A stretch of 64,000 nt of DNA from DAOMFM01 sp035429825 (GTDB lineage Bacteria > Acidobacteriota > Blastocatellia > UBA7656 > JADIYM01): positions 62,001 to 126,000 of the forward strand of contig JBGAKX010000001.1 of NCBI GenBank assembly GCA_044224215.1, written 5' to 3'. The notes under the pieces are model-generated. The model was given only the letters and a program-made list of their open reading frames with translations. It made no database searches and was not told the DNA's origin. A program made the position numbers and the translations under genes. The stretch's first letter is position 1; each line of letters begins with the position of its first letter. This document shows, one piece after another, positions 27,379 through 35,893 of this stretch.

Positions 27379-27729
27379 CTAACCGCCGAAGCTCGACACT
27401 GCTTCGGACTCGCTCTCGAACGTCTCGAAAACGGTCAGCAGTTTGGTGATGCTCAGAAGATCCTTGATCTTCTTTGTCAGGTTCAGCAGCTTGAGCTGTC
27501 CGCCCTGGTTCTTTGTCGTGGTGTAGCAGCTCACAAGCTCGCCGATGCCGGAGCTGTCGACGTAGTCGACCTGACCGAGGTCGATCAGCAGGTTCTTGTG
27601 GCCCTGCTCGAGCAGCTTCCGCACCGCATCACGCAGCTGGACGCTGCCCTCGCCAATCGTGATCTTGCCGCTCAGATCAAGGATCGTAACATTCCCAGCA
27701 TTTCGCTCATTAATTGTCAGGTGGGCCAT
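27379..27729 (-). CDS. STAS-domain anti-sigma factor antagonist, RsbV/SpoIIAA-like
   Basis: A 116-residue single STAS domain. In the partner-switch scheme the unphosphorylated form binds the anti-sigma kinase and frees the sigma factor. The phosphorylation site is visible as Ser59 in [13 protein letters not shown]. The N-terminal strand [15 protein letters not shown] is typical. Its start lies within the last 20 nt of the HATPase gene upstream, so the two are cotranscribed and probably translationally coupled. No sigma factor or PP2C phosphatase is adjacent. Confidence 0.9.
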   Translation of the reverse strand: MAHLTINERNAGNVTILDLSGKITIGEGSVQLRDAVRKLLEQGHKNLLIDLGQVDYVDSSGIGELVSCYTTTKNQGGQLKLLNLTKKIKDLLSITKLLTVFETFESESEAVSSFGG

Positions 27730-28171
27730 CGCTTGCTAATTCTCCTTTGTCATCTGTCACTGAGCGCCGTTTCACCATCCGCACAACCGTCCCGCCGTCA
27801 GGATGATGCGAGAAATCAACTTCGTCCATGAAGGTCTTCATGTAGAAGATTCCCCGTCCATTCGGATTCAGCAGATTCTCGGGATCGAGAGGGTCGGGAA
27901 TCAGGAGCGGGTTGAAGCCCACTCCACGATCTCGCACATAGACTGTCAACGTGTCGCCGTCGATCGTGAACTTGATGTCGACGGGCTTGTCAATCGAGAG
28001 CTGGTTGCCGTGCTTGATGGCATTGATCACGGATTCGCGAACCGAGAGATCGATCCAATTGGCCGTGTCATCGTCGAAGCCGAGCATGTCCGTGACGTTT
28101 TTGGTAACCGAACTTGCCAGCTCGACATACTCGAACTTGCTTTCAATGGTCAGTTCGATCGAATCCTTCAT
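27710..28171 (-). CDS. anti-sigma regulatory factor kinase, RsbW/HATPase_c_2 family
   Basis: A 153-residue GHKL-type ATP-binding protein expected to phosphorylate the STAS partner and sequester a sigma factor. The N-box is [11 protein letters not shown] (46-56), G1 is [10 protein letters not shown] and G2 is [14 protein letters not shown], so ATP binding looks intact. The 20-nt overlap with the downstream STAS gene gives the standard antagonist pair in the order W-V. The target sigma factor is not in this window. Divergent from aroA, with 139 bp between starts. Confidence 0.9.
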   Translation of the reverse strand: MKDSIELTIESKFEYVELASSVTKNVTDMLGFDDDTANWIDLSVRESVINAIKHGNQLSIDKPVDIKFTIDGDTLTVYVRDRGVGFNPLLIPDPLDPENLLNPNGRGIFYMKTFMDEVDFSHHPDGGTVVRMVKRRSVTDDKGELASDGPPDN

Positions 28172-28310
28172 GGCGTGCCAGCCGTCGAGGGACGGCAGTC
28201 AGTACTGCCTGAGTTCCTATGCTATAGTAGTCGGATAGCTTCCCTGATGGAACACCAAACGACCGAACTGTCCGGTAAAGTGTCGAATTCGTAGCACATC
28301 GCGGAAAGTC

Positions 28311-29651
28311 ATGTCAAGGATGCCACCCACCGAGGTCCACCTGCGGAGCGCCTCGCGCGTCGACGGCGTGTTCACGGTGCCGGGTGACAAATCCATCTCG
28401 CATCGCGCGGCCATTCTGGGGGCGTTTGCGGACGGAGTGACCGAGATTTCGGGGTTCGTGCACAACCTCGATTGCGACGCGACGCTGGCGTGCGTCGAGG
28501 CGCTCGGCGCGAGCGTGAGCGACGACGGAGGCCTGCTGCGGATCACGGGAACCACGTGCGAACCGGTCCCGGGCGGGACCGTGACACTGGACGCTCGGAA
28601 CTCGGGCACGACCGTGCGACTTCTTGCGGGCGCGGTCGCGTCGCGACCCGTGAGCGCCCGGCTGACAGGCGACGACAGCCTTCGCCGGCGGCCGATGGAG
28701 CGCGTCGCGCGACCGCTTCGTCTCATGGGCGCCGACGTTGAGACGACGGCAGGATGCGCGCCGATCGTGGTCCGCGGACGGAGCGTCCTCACCGCAATCG
28801 ACTACGTGCCCGAGACGCCAAGCGCGCAGGTCAAGTCTGCAACGCTCCTCGCAGGTCTCGCCGCGAACGGGTGCACGCGCGTGGACGAACGGGTGCGCAC
28901 GCGCGATCACACGGAGCGAATGCTTGCGCAGTTCGGTGCGGATACCGGAACCGACGAGCGCGGTGCGTGGATTGTCGGCCCCGCGCGGCTGCGCTCATCC
29001 AGGGTCGATGTTCCCGGCGACTTCTCGTCGGCGGCATTCCTGATCGGTCTCGGTCTGCTCGTCGACGGAGAAGGGATCCGAATCACGGGTGTTGGCCTGA
29101 ATCCGACGCGGACGCGGCTCCTCGACATTCTTGACGACCTTGGCGCGCGTCTGACCGTGACCGCGACGTCCGAACCGGGAGCCGAACCGTCCGGCGACGT
29201 TACCGTTCGACGCTCGGAGTTGCTCGGCGCTCGCGATGGCCGAATGTTCGAGGTCGGACCCGAACTGGTTTCGGAGATCATCGACGAAGTGCCGATCCTG
29301 GCCGTGATCGGATCGCAAACCATCGGCGGCATCCGTTTCTGCGGCGCTGCCGACCTCAGGGCCAAGGAGAGCGACCGGATCGCGGCGATCGCCGAGGGGC
29401 TCGGTCGCATGGGCGCCGAGGTTCGCACCACGCGGGACACGCTCGAGGTGCGTGGACAGGCTCGGCTCCACGGTGCGCGCATCAGCTCGTGGGGCGATCA
29501 CCGGATCGTTATGGCGTTCGCGTGTGCGGCGATGTGCGCGTCGGGCACGACGATCATTGAGTCGCCCGAAGCGTCCGCGGTGTCGTTCCCGGGATTCTTT
29601 TCGTGCCTGCCGAGCGGATCGGTCGAATGGAGTCACGATGTTCCTTGTTGA
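28311..29651 (+). CDS. aroA: 3-phosphoshikimate 1-carboxyvinyltransferase (EPSP synthase)
   Basis: AroA joins shikimate-3-phosphate with PEP in the shikimate pathway. The 446-residue enzyme shows VPGDKSISHRAAILGA at the N-terminus, DARNSGTTVRLLAG, DDSLRRRPM, the catalytic aspartate region IIDEVPILAV, and GDHRIVMAFA near the end. The product is close to the length of class II enzymes. Either ATG 28311 or 28320 could start it. It overlaps aroK by 14 bp if aroK starts at 29638, consistent with a coupled pair. Confidence 0.95.
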   Translation: MSRMPPTEVHLRSASRVDGVFTVPGDKSISHRAAILGAFADGVTEISGFVHNLDCDATLACVEALGASVSDDGGLLRITGTTCEPVPGGTVTLDARNSGTTVRLLAGAVASRPVSARLTGDDSLRRRPMERVARPLRLMGADVETTAGCAPIVVRGRSVLTAIDYVPETPSAQVKSATLLAGLAANGCTRVDERVRTRDHTERMLAQFGADTGTDERGAWIVGPARLRSSRVDVPGDFSSAAFLIGLGLLVDGEGIRITGVGLNPTRTRLLDILDDLGARLTVTATSEPGAEPSGDVTVRRSELLGARDGRMFEVGPELVSEIIDEVPILAVIGSQTIGGIRFCGAADLRAKESDRIAAIAEGLGRMGAEVRTTRDTLEVRGQARLHGARISSWGDHRIVMAFACAAMCASGTTIIESPEASAVSFPGFFSCLPSGSVEWSHDVPC

Positions 29652-30267
29652 CCGATCACGCAGCGGTCCGCCGCGGCGCTGGCGCGGCAGGCCGTTTCAG
29701 ACTGGAGCCGTCGTGCCGCGGCCGCACCTGCCCGAACGGCTGTTCATCGTCGGTTTCATGGGCGCGGGGAAGACGACGATCGGGAAATTGCTGAGCGACC
29801 GGCTGCACTGGCGGTTTGTGGACCTGGACCGGCGAATCGAGGAAGAGGCGGGCGTTCCGATTCGGAAGCTGTTTGCCGTTCACGGCGAAGGTCGGTTCCG
29901 AAGCCTCGAACACGATGCGCTGCGCGAAGTCGCGCGCGAGCCCGGCCGGTCGATCGTGGCGCTGGGCGGTGGTGCGTTCGTCAGTGAGGTGAATCGGGCG
30001 ATCGTCCGGCGTTCGGGCGTCTCGGTATGGATCGACGTGCCGTTCCGCGTATCGGTCAAGCGCGTCGGTGGCGACCGCCGGCGTCCGCTGGCGCTGTCCC
30101 GCGACAGCATGTACCAGTTGTACCGGTCGCGCCTTCCTTTCTATCACGAAGCCGACATCCGGTTGCGCGTCGGCGACCTGGCCGTCGAGAGGATCGCCCA
30201 GGACCTGCTGCGCATGCTGCGCGACGACTGGCAGATCGTCGCCGAACGACGGCGACTCTTCTCCTAG
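29638..30267 (+). CDS. aroK: shikimate kinase
   Basis: AroK phosphorylates shikimate, the step before AroA. Walker A is GFMGAGKTTIG, the substrate aspartate lies in DLDRRIEEEAG, the arginine region in GEGRFRSLEHDAL, and LGGGAFVSEVNR and the LID arginine pair RRRPLAL follow. ATG 29638 (GGAG 5 nt upstream) gives 209 residues. GTG 29713, also with GGAG 5 nt upstream, gives a 184-residue protein starting just before the P-loop strand (LFIVGFMG), closer to family length. Both are in frame and cannot be separated by eye. Confidence 0.93.
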   Translation: MFLVDRSRSGPPRRWRGRPFQTGAVVPRPHLPERLFIVGFMGAGKTTIGKLLSDRLHWRFVDLDRRIEEEAGVPIRKLFAVHGEGRFRSLEHDALREVAREPGRSIVALGGGAFVSEVNRAIVRRSGVSVWIDVPFRVSVKRVGGDRRRPLALSRDSMYQLYRSRLPFYHEADIRLRVGDLAVERIAQDLLRMLRDDWQIVAERRRLFS

Positions 30268-30273
30268 GATGAG

Positions 30274-31407
30274 GTGAGCGTGCGACGTGACCAGGTGAAG
30301 ACTGGAGTGCTCCTTCTCGTGGCGTGCATCGTCGGGTATTTGTGCTACCTGATGGTGCAGCCGTTCCTGCTCGCCATCATCTGGGCGTCGATCCTTGCGA
30401 TCATCACGACGCCAATGCACAAGCGCCTGCAGGCACGCGTTGCCTCGCCGAGTCTCGCCGCATTGCTGGCATGTCTCGTGGCCCTCTTCGTCGTCGTCAT
30501 TCCCATCGGGGTCGTGCTGACGATCGTCGGCCAGACGATCGTGGGATTGCTCAACGATTCGGTGCTTGGAGACAACGCCGACCCCGAGGCGATATCGCGC
30601 TGGATCACAAACGAGGCACAGGTCATCACGAACTGGCTCGACGCGAACATCGGCATTCACGACGTCAACGTATCGATGACGGACGTGAAGGCCGTCGTCT
30701 CCAACGTTGTCGCGTTTCTCGCATCGCAGTCCAAGGGGTTTCTTGGCGGCGTCGCGGGGTTCGTGTTCAACCTGATCCTTGTGCTGCTCACCCTGTTCTT
30801 CTTTCTGCGCGATCGCGACGCGATCCTCGGTGCGATACGGGCATTCCTGCCGCTCACCGAAAAGAACGCCACCACGGTGTTCAACAAGGTCGAAGAGGTG
30901 ATCCGCGCGTGCGTCATCGGCGGGGGCGCGGTCGCGCTCGCGCAGGGCATGCTGGCGTTGATCGGCTTCTGGATACTTGGCGTGCCGTCCGCCATTCTGT
31001 GGGGCTCGGTGACGGCGTTTGCATCGTTCATCCCGTTCGTGGGCGCCGCAGCCGTGTGGGTTCCCGCGGTCATATACCTGTTCATCAAGGGATCGACGGT
31101 GAAGGCAATCATTCTGCTTTTGTACGGCATGTTCGTCATCAGCATGGTCGACAACATCATCCGGCCGATCCTGGTCGGCGACAGGACCTCGCTACCGACG
31201 GTGCTGCTGCTTTTCAGCATTCTCGGCGGGCTGAACGTCTTCGGGTTTCTGGGGATCATCATGGGGCCTGTCGTGCTGGTCGTCGCGATGGCCTTGATCG
31301 AGGTCTTCCGCTTTGAGATGTCCGAGAACGATGAGGCGCAGCGACTCGCTGCAGCGGCCGGTTCCGGGGCGCTTTCGGCCGAGGCAGACGGCGTGCCGTC
31401 CGGCTGA
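30274..31407 (+). CDS. AI-2E family (PerM-type) transporter
   Basis: A 377-residue integral membrane protein with about eight helices. It has the family layout: two N-terminal helices (TGVLLLVACIVGYLCYLMV, LLAIIWASILAIITTP), a soluble loop, then VFNLILVLLTLFFFLRDRD and the C-terminal FASFIPFVGAAAVWVPA and GGLNVFGFLGIIMGPVVLV blocks. Members export AI-2-like molecules, act in Na+/H+ exchange, or are unassigned; nothing local selects among these. The start is GTG 30274, 6 nt after aroK with AGGA just before it. Confidence 0.88.
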   Translation: MSVRRDQVKTGVLLLVACIVGYLCYLMVQPFLLAIIWASILAIITTPMHKRLQARVASPSLAALLACLVALFVVVIPIGVVLTIVGQTIVGLLNDSVLGDNADPEAISRWITNEAQVITNWLDANIGIHDVNVSMTDVKAVVSNVVAFLASQSKGFLGGVAGFVFNLILVLLTLFFFLRDRDAILGAIRAFLPLTEKNATTVFNKVEEVIRACVIGGGAVALAQGMLALIGFWILGVPSAILWGSVTAFASFIPFVGAAAVWVPAVIYLFIKGSTVKAIILLLYGMFVISMVDNIIRPILVGDRTSLPTVLLLFSILGGLNVFGFLGIIMGPVVLVVAMALIEVFRFEMSENDEAQRLAAAAGSGALSAEADGVPSG

Positions 31408-31416
31408 ACCGCCCCC

Positions 31417-31444
31417 TTGCGGGCAAGGTTCGCGCTGATATAAT
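31417..31444 (+). promoter_or_regulatory. promoter candidate for the PDZ-hydrolase-like gene
   Basis: TTGCGG at 31417-31422 and TATAAT at 31439-31444 with a 16-bp spacer lie 26 nt before the start codon at 31471. Confidence 0.6.
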
Positions 31445-31470
31445 CCCGCAGTTCCCCCGAGGCATCCTCT

Positions 31471-32898
31471 ATGCTGCAAGCCCTTCGCTTACGCGAGCTC
31501 GTCGCGACTGCGGTTGCGACCGTCTGTCTTTCCGGATCCGGGCTCGCGGCCGCACCCAGACAGACACCGATCGGTCCTCCCACGCGGCCTTCGCAGTCGC
31601 CGCCGGCCGATACGTCCGGGCGCGTCTCGGTAACGCAGGCACCCCCTGCCGCCGGCGTCGCCGACGGTGGTCTTCCGCGACGGCCGCGTGTCGGGCTGAT
31701 GGTTGCCGAAACGCCGTCTGGTCTCGTCGTCCGCAGCGTCACACCGAGATCGCCGGCCGCGAACGCCGGAATTCGCGAGGGCGACGTCATCGCGAACGTC
31801 AACGGCGCGCCGATGCAGACGGGCGCGGCATTCGAGGCGCGCATCCGAACGATGCACGCCGGGGAGATGGTGACGATCACCGTCGTGCGGGGCGCCGAGC
31901 CGCTCGAGGTGCAGGTCACGCCCGAGGAAGCGCTTCGCGAAGGCGACTTTGACGCCAAGGTCGAATACAACACGTTCACAGGCAGCGGCGGGCGGCTGCG
32001 GAGCGTCTGGGCGGTTCCGTCGCGACTTCCCGGCGGCCGTGTTCCGGCCGTACTGGTCGTGCGCGGCGTCGGCGCACCCGCGGCCGACGCGCCCGGCAAC
32101 AACCCGTTCCGCGATCTCGCGTTCCAGCTGGCGCGCGCCGGGATCGTCACGATTCGCTACGACGCCGCGGGAATTGGAGACAGCGAGGGGCCTCCGAACA
32201 GCGCGGTCGATTTTACAACCGAGGTGGCGGACGCGCGCGCGGCGCTGCAGCACGTTCGTAACGATCCGCGCGTCGATCCGGACCGGGTGTTTCTGCTCGG
32301 CCAGGGCACGGGAGGCGGCGTCGCATCTGTCGTGACGTCCTCCGACCACAAGGTGGCAGGGCTTGTCGTCATCGGGATCATCGCGCGCCCCGTGATCGAG
32401 TACCTGCTCGACAGCCGACGCCAGCAGTTGCTGCTTGCCGGAGTCCCGGTGGGCGACATCGACGACATCCTCCGTCAGCACATCACCATTTACGCGCAGC
32501 TCCTCGAGAACGACGGCGTGCCGCAGCCCGACGAGCTTGGAGTCGTCGCGCCGGACGGAACGATGATGGGAAAGCGCGGCGAGTTCTGGAAGCAGTACGA
32601 CCAGGTGAACTTTGGACGCTTGTTTGCCGAGTTGACCGTTCCCGTCATGAACGTGTACGGCGAGTTCGATTTTGTTTCGACGCTCGCCGATCACCGTGCA
32701 GTGGCGGATGCGCTCCGCGAACACTCGTCGCAGGTTCAGGCCATCTACATCTTTGATCACACGGACCACGACCTGAAGTCGTTCGATTCGCGCGATGCCG
32801 CGTTTGCCGCATTCGGAACGGACGCGCCCATCAACGAGCGCGCGGTGTCGGCGATTGCCGACTGGGTGCGGGCGCAAGTACAGCAGCGCGGAGCCTGA
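31471..32898 (+). CDS. exported PDZ plus alpha/beta-hydrolase-fold protein without the nucleophile serine
   Basis: A 475-residue protein. It has a signal-like N-terminus (LVATAVATVCLSGSGLAAAP), a Pro-rich spacer, a PDZ domain (about 70-150, GLVVRSVTPRSPAANAGIREG), and an alpha/beta-hydrolase fold (about 160-470). The strand before the nucleophile elbow reads VFLLGQGTGGGVAS, so the GxSxG serine is glycine. The acid (VYGEFDFVST) and histidine (IFDHTDHDLKSF) regions look conserved. Hydrolysis by the standard mechanism is therefore improbable. It may be a binding protein or use another residue. Confidence 0.8.
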   Translation: MLQALRLRELVATAVATVCLSGSGLAAAPRQTPIGPPTRPSQSPPADTSGRVSVTQAPPAAGVADGGLPRRPRVGLMVAETPSGLVVRSVTPRSPAANAGIREGDVIANVNGAPMQTGAAFEARIRTMHAGEMVTITVVRGAEPLEVQVTPEEALREGDFDAKVEYNTFTGSGGRLRSVWAVPSRLPGGRVPAVLVVRGVGAPAADAPGNNPFRDLAFQLARAGIVTIRYDAAGIGDSEGPPNSAVDFTTEVADARAALQHVRNDPRVDPDRVFLLGQGTGGGVASVVTSSDHKVAGLVVIGIIARPVIEYLLDSRRQQLLLAGVPVGDIDDILRQHITIYAQLLENDGVPQPDELGVVAPDGTMMGKRGEFWKQYDQVNFGRLFAELTVPVMNVYGEFDFVSTLADHRAVADALREHSSQVQAIYIFDHTDHDLKSFDSRDAAFAAFGTDAPINERAVSAIADWVRAQVQQRGA

Positions 32899-33010
32899 GA
32901 CCGGGCCGGGCGTTGCCGGCGGGCCCGTTGCCGGGCCTCGTCGGGCTTTCTCCTGCCGCAAAATTGGACCATAGTTGAATTTGCCGAGTTTGATCGCCGA
33001 GGGACAATTC

Positions 33011-34240
33011 ATGATTGAGAGTGACACAAAGGCCGTGCGAATCACGTCGAGTCTCGACATGGACGGGCCGATGCTGGACCCCGAGGCGATCGAGCGCGTT
33101 GGCCGGCTCAAGCAGCTGCTCAACGAGCATCGAGGCGAGCGGCACATCGTCGCGCTTCAGGACTATCCCGATCCGGACGCCATCTCGGCGGCGCTCGCAT
33201 ACCAGATCATCGCCGAGCGGTTCGACATCAGGGTCGACATCATGTACGAGGGCGCGATCAGCCATCAGGAGAACCTTGCGCTCGTCCGGCTGCTCGACAT
33301 CGACATCATCCGCTATAGCGACGAGATCCGCCTGTCGGACTACAACCACTCGGTGTTTCTCGACAACCAGGGCACGACGACGGCGCTTACGGACCGCCTG
33401 GCGGCAGCGGGAATCAGCCCGCTCATCATCATCGACCATCACGAACCGCAGGGCATCATCGAGGCGACGTTCACCGACATACGGCCGTAGTCGGCGACGG
33501 TCACGATGCTTGTCGAGTACATGCGCGGCGGCCTCGGGCGATGCGAGCAGGGCAGGCCGGAATCCGAAAAGCTCGCGACCGCGCTCATGCACGGTCTTCG
33601 CAGCGAGACGGATGGACTGATCCGCGCGAGGTCCGAGGACTTCGTCGCCGCGGCATACCTCAGCAAGTTCGTCAACGACGAGATGCTGCGATCGGTGCTG
33701 CGCGTCAACCGGTCGCGCGCCGTGATGGAGGTTATCCTGTCCGCGCTCAGCCGGCGCACGATCAACAACGGCTACAGCTTTGCCGGCATCGGCTACATTC
33801 GAATCGACGACCGGGACGCCATTCCTCAGGCCGCGGATTTCCTGCTGACCGAAGAGAACGTGCACACGGCCGTTGTATACGGAATCGTCATGGGACCGCG
33901 CGAATCCGTGATGGGCAGCCTGCGGACGTCGAAGGTGACGCTCGACGTCGACCACTTCCTCAAGGACTCGTTCGGCATGGATCCGAGGGCAGGGAAGTAC
34001 TATGGCGGCGGCCGTCACGGCGCGGGCGGGTTCGAGATCCCGATCGGATTCCTGCAGGCGGCCGACGACGAGCAGCAGCGCCAGCTGAAGTGGCAGCTCT
34101 ACCAGCGACAGGTCGAGCGGATGCTGCTCGACAAGATCGGCGCGCTGCACGCGGAGAAGACCAAGGCCGAGCGTGCCGCGCTCGAGGCCGAGCGCGCGGC
34201 GCAGCGCGACACGACGAACGGCAACGGATCGCCCGAGTAG
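33011..34240 (+). pseudogene. DHH/DHHA1-family phosphoesterase, interrupted by an in-frame amber stop
   Basis: A DHH-type phosphoesterase of the NrnA/oligoribonuclease-like class. Motifs include ALQDYPDPDAISAALAY, FLDNQGTTTAL and IIIDHHEPQG, and the C-terminal DHHA1 part ends with a glycine-rich KYYGGGRHGAGGFEIPIG. The reading frame is the same on both sides of TAG at 33488-33490, between TDIRP and SATVTMLVEYM. The upstream part has 159 codons from ATG 33011 (GAGGGA upstream) and the downstream 250. Reading through restores a full-length protein. Whether this is a real nonsense change, a small indel pair, a recoding site or a sequence error cannot be told here. Confidence 0.8.
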
Positions 34241-34249
34241 CGACGCGAC

Positions 34250-35152
34250 CTAGGTCTGGAACGGCTTGGCCGCGTGGTACGAGCTGCGCACGAGCGGGCC
34301 CGATTCCACGAAGCGGAATCCGAGCGACCGCGCGACGTCGGCGTATTCTGCGAACTCGTCCGGCGTGACGTAGCGGCGGATCGGAAGATGGCGCGGCGTC
34401 GGCGACAGGTACTGGCCCATCGTGACAAAGTCGCAATCGGCGCCGCGAAGGTCTGCGAGCGTGGCGACGATCTCGTCGCGTGATTCGCCGAGGCCGAGCA
34501 TCAGCCCCGACTTGGTCACGACGGGATAATCCACCGTGCGGCGCGAGGCGGCTCGCGCGAGGACGTCGAGCGTCTGCCGGTAGTCCGCATCCGGTCGCAC
34601 CTTCCGGTACAGCCGCGGGACGGTCTCGGTGTTGTGCGACAGTACGTTCGGCCGTGCGTCGAGCACCGTGTCGAGCGCTTCCGTGTTGCCGCGAAAATCG
34701 GGGATGAGCACCTCGACCGCCGTGCCGGGGTTCAACTCGCGAACGGCTCGAATCGTGGCGGCAAAGTGCGCCCCGCCTCCGTCCGGCAGGTCGTCGCGGT
34801 TGACGGATGTGATCACCGCGTGCAGGCAGCCGAGCTTTGCGACGGCCTCGGCGACGTGGCGCGGCTCGTCCGGATCGAGCGCTCCGGGCTGGCCCTTGCC
34901 GACCGAACAGAACCCGCAGAACCTGGTGCAGATGTCGCCCATCAACATGAACGTGGCCGTCCGGTCGGACCAGCATTCGAAGATGTTCGGGCAGCGCGCC
35001 TCCTGACAGACGGTGTGCAGGCTGAGGTCGTTCACCATCGCCTGAACTTCGGCGAAGTTCGCGTTGCTGGTGATCCGGACCTTCAGCCACGGCGGCCGGA
35101 CCTCGTCCGGACCCTTACGCCCTCGCCGGCTGATCGACACCAGATCGGTCAC
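34250..35152 (-). CDS. lipA: lipoyl synthase
   Basis: LipA is the radical-SAM enzyme that inserts two sulfurs into octanoyl groups on E2 subunits. The auxiliary cluster cysteines are in CQEARCPNIFEC (C-x4-C-x5-C) and the SAM-binding set in CTRFCGFC (C-x3-C-x2-C). The C-terminal RSSYHA serine ligand is present. The start is taken as GTG 35152, which gives 300 residues and overlaps the end of lipB by 38 bp; a longer in-frame ATG at 35209 lies deeper inside lipB. It closes the 2-oxoacid dehydrogenase operon. Confidence 0.94.
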   Translation of the reverse strand: MTDLVSISRRGRKGPDEVRPPWLKVRITSNANFAEVQAMVNDLSLHTVCQEARCPNIFECWSDRTATFMLMGDICTRFCGFCSVGKGQPGALDPDEPRHVAEAVAKLGCLHAVITSVNRDDLPDGGGAHFAATIRAVRELNPGTAVEVLIPDFRGNTEALDTVLDARPNVLSHNTETVPRLYRKVRPDADYRQTLDVLARAASRRTVDYPVVTKSGLMLGLGESRDEIVATLADLRGADCDFVTMGQYLSPTPRHLPIRRYVTPDEFAEYADVARSLGFRFVESGPLVRSSYHAAKPFQT

Positions 35153-35810
35153 AATGTGTGATTCTGCGCTCAAATACGTCTCCAAATCGTGCCGCCACGA
35201 GTGCGGCAATCTCGTCGAGAGGATACCGGACGCCCGTCAGTCGCTCTACGCTCGTGACGCCGCGATCCGAAATGCCGCACGGGACGATCGCCCGATAGTG
35301 AGAGAGGTCGGTCGACACGTTGAGTGCGAATCCGTGCGACGTCACCCAGCGCGCGATCCGGACACCGATCGCGGCGACCTTTTCGCCGCCGACCCAGACG
35401 CCCGTCAAACCCGCGATGCGCTCGCCCGATATCCCGAGCTCTGCGAGGACCCGGATCAGCACCTCTTCGAGATCGCGAACGTATCGATGCACGTCGCAGC
35501 GGTCGGGCTTCAAGAGGATCACCGGATACCCGACGAGCTGCCCCGGCCCGTGGTACGTGACGTCGCCGCCACGACCCGTATGATAGATGCGCGCTCCGAG
35601 GGCGGCAAGTTCGGCCTCGGACGCAAGGACGTTCTCGCGATTCGCCCCGCGGCCAAGCGTGAGCACGGGCGGGTGCTCGAGAAGAAGGAGCCTGTCCGGC
35701 GCGTCACCGGCCGTGCGCTCGCGAACCGACCGCTCCTGCAGCTCGAGACCGTCGTCGTACGTGACGCATCCCAGCCACAGTGTCTCGCACGATCTCGGCG
35801 CGTCGGTCAT
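35115..35810 (-). CDS. lipB: lipoyl(octanoyl) transferase
   Basis: LipB moves octanoate from acyl carrier protein to the lipoyl domain of the E2 protein. The 231-residue protein has the catalytic lysine segment GGEKVAAIGVRIARWV, the catalytic cysteine in IVPCGISDRG, and the HTGRGGDVTYHGPGQLVGY motif of the family. It lies 83 nt after the E2 gene and overlaps lipA, so acyl-carrier modification and the complex are made from one transcript. Confidence 0.95.
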   Translation of the reverse strand: MTDAPRSCETLWLGCVTYDDGLELQERSVRERTAGDAPDRLLLLEHPPVLTLGRGANRENVLASEAELAALGARIYHTGRGGDVTYHGPGQLVGYPVILLKPDRCDVHRYVRDLEEVLIRVLAELGISGERIAGLTGVWVGGEKVAAIGVRIARWVTSHGFALNVSTDLSHYRAIVPCGISDRGVTSVERLTGVRYPLDEIAALVAARFGDVFERRITHCDRSGVDQPARA

Positions 35811-35893
35811 TGTCGGTTCACGTTCGGATTACCGCAGACGACCGAGCGCCGGACGGGGGTTCCGTCCGGCGCTCCGGGTACCACGATTCGACG

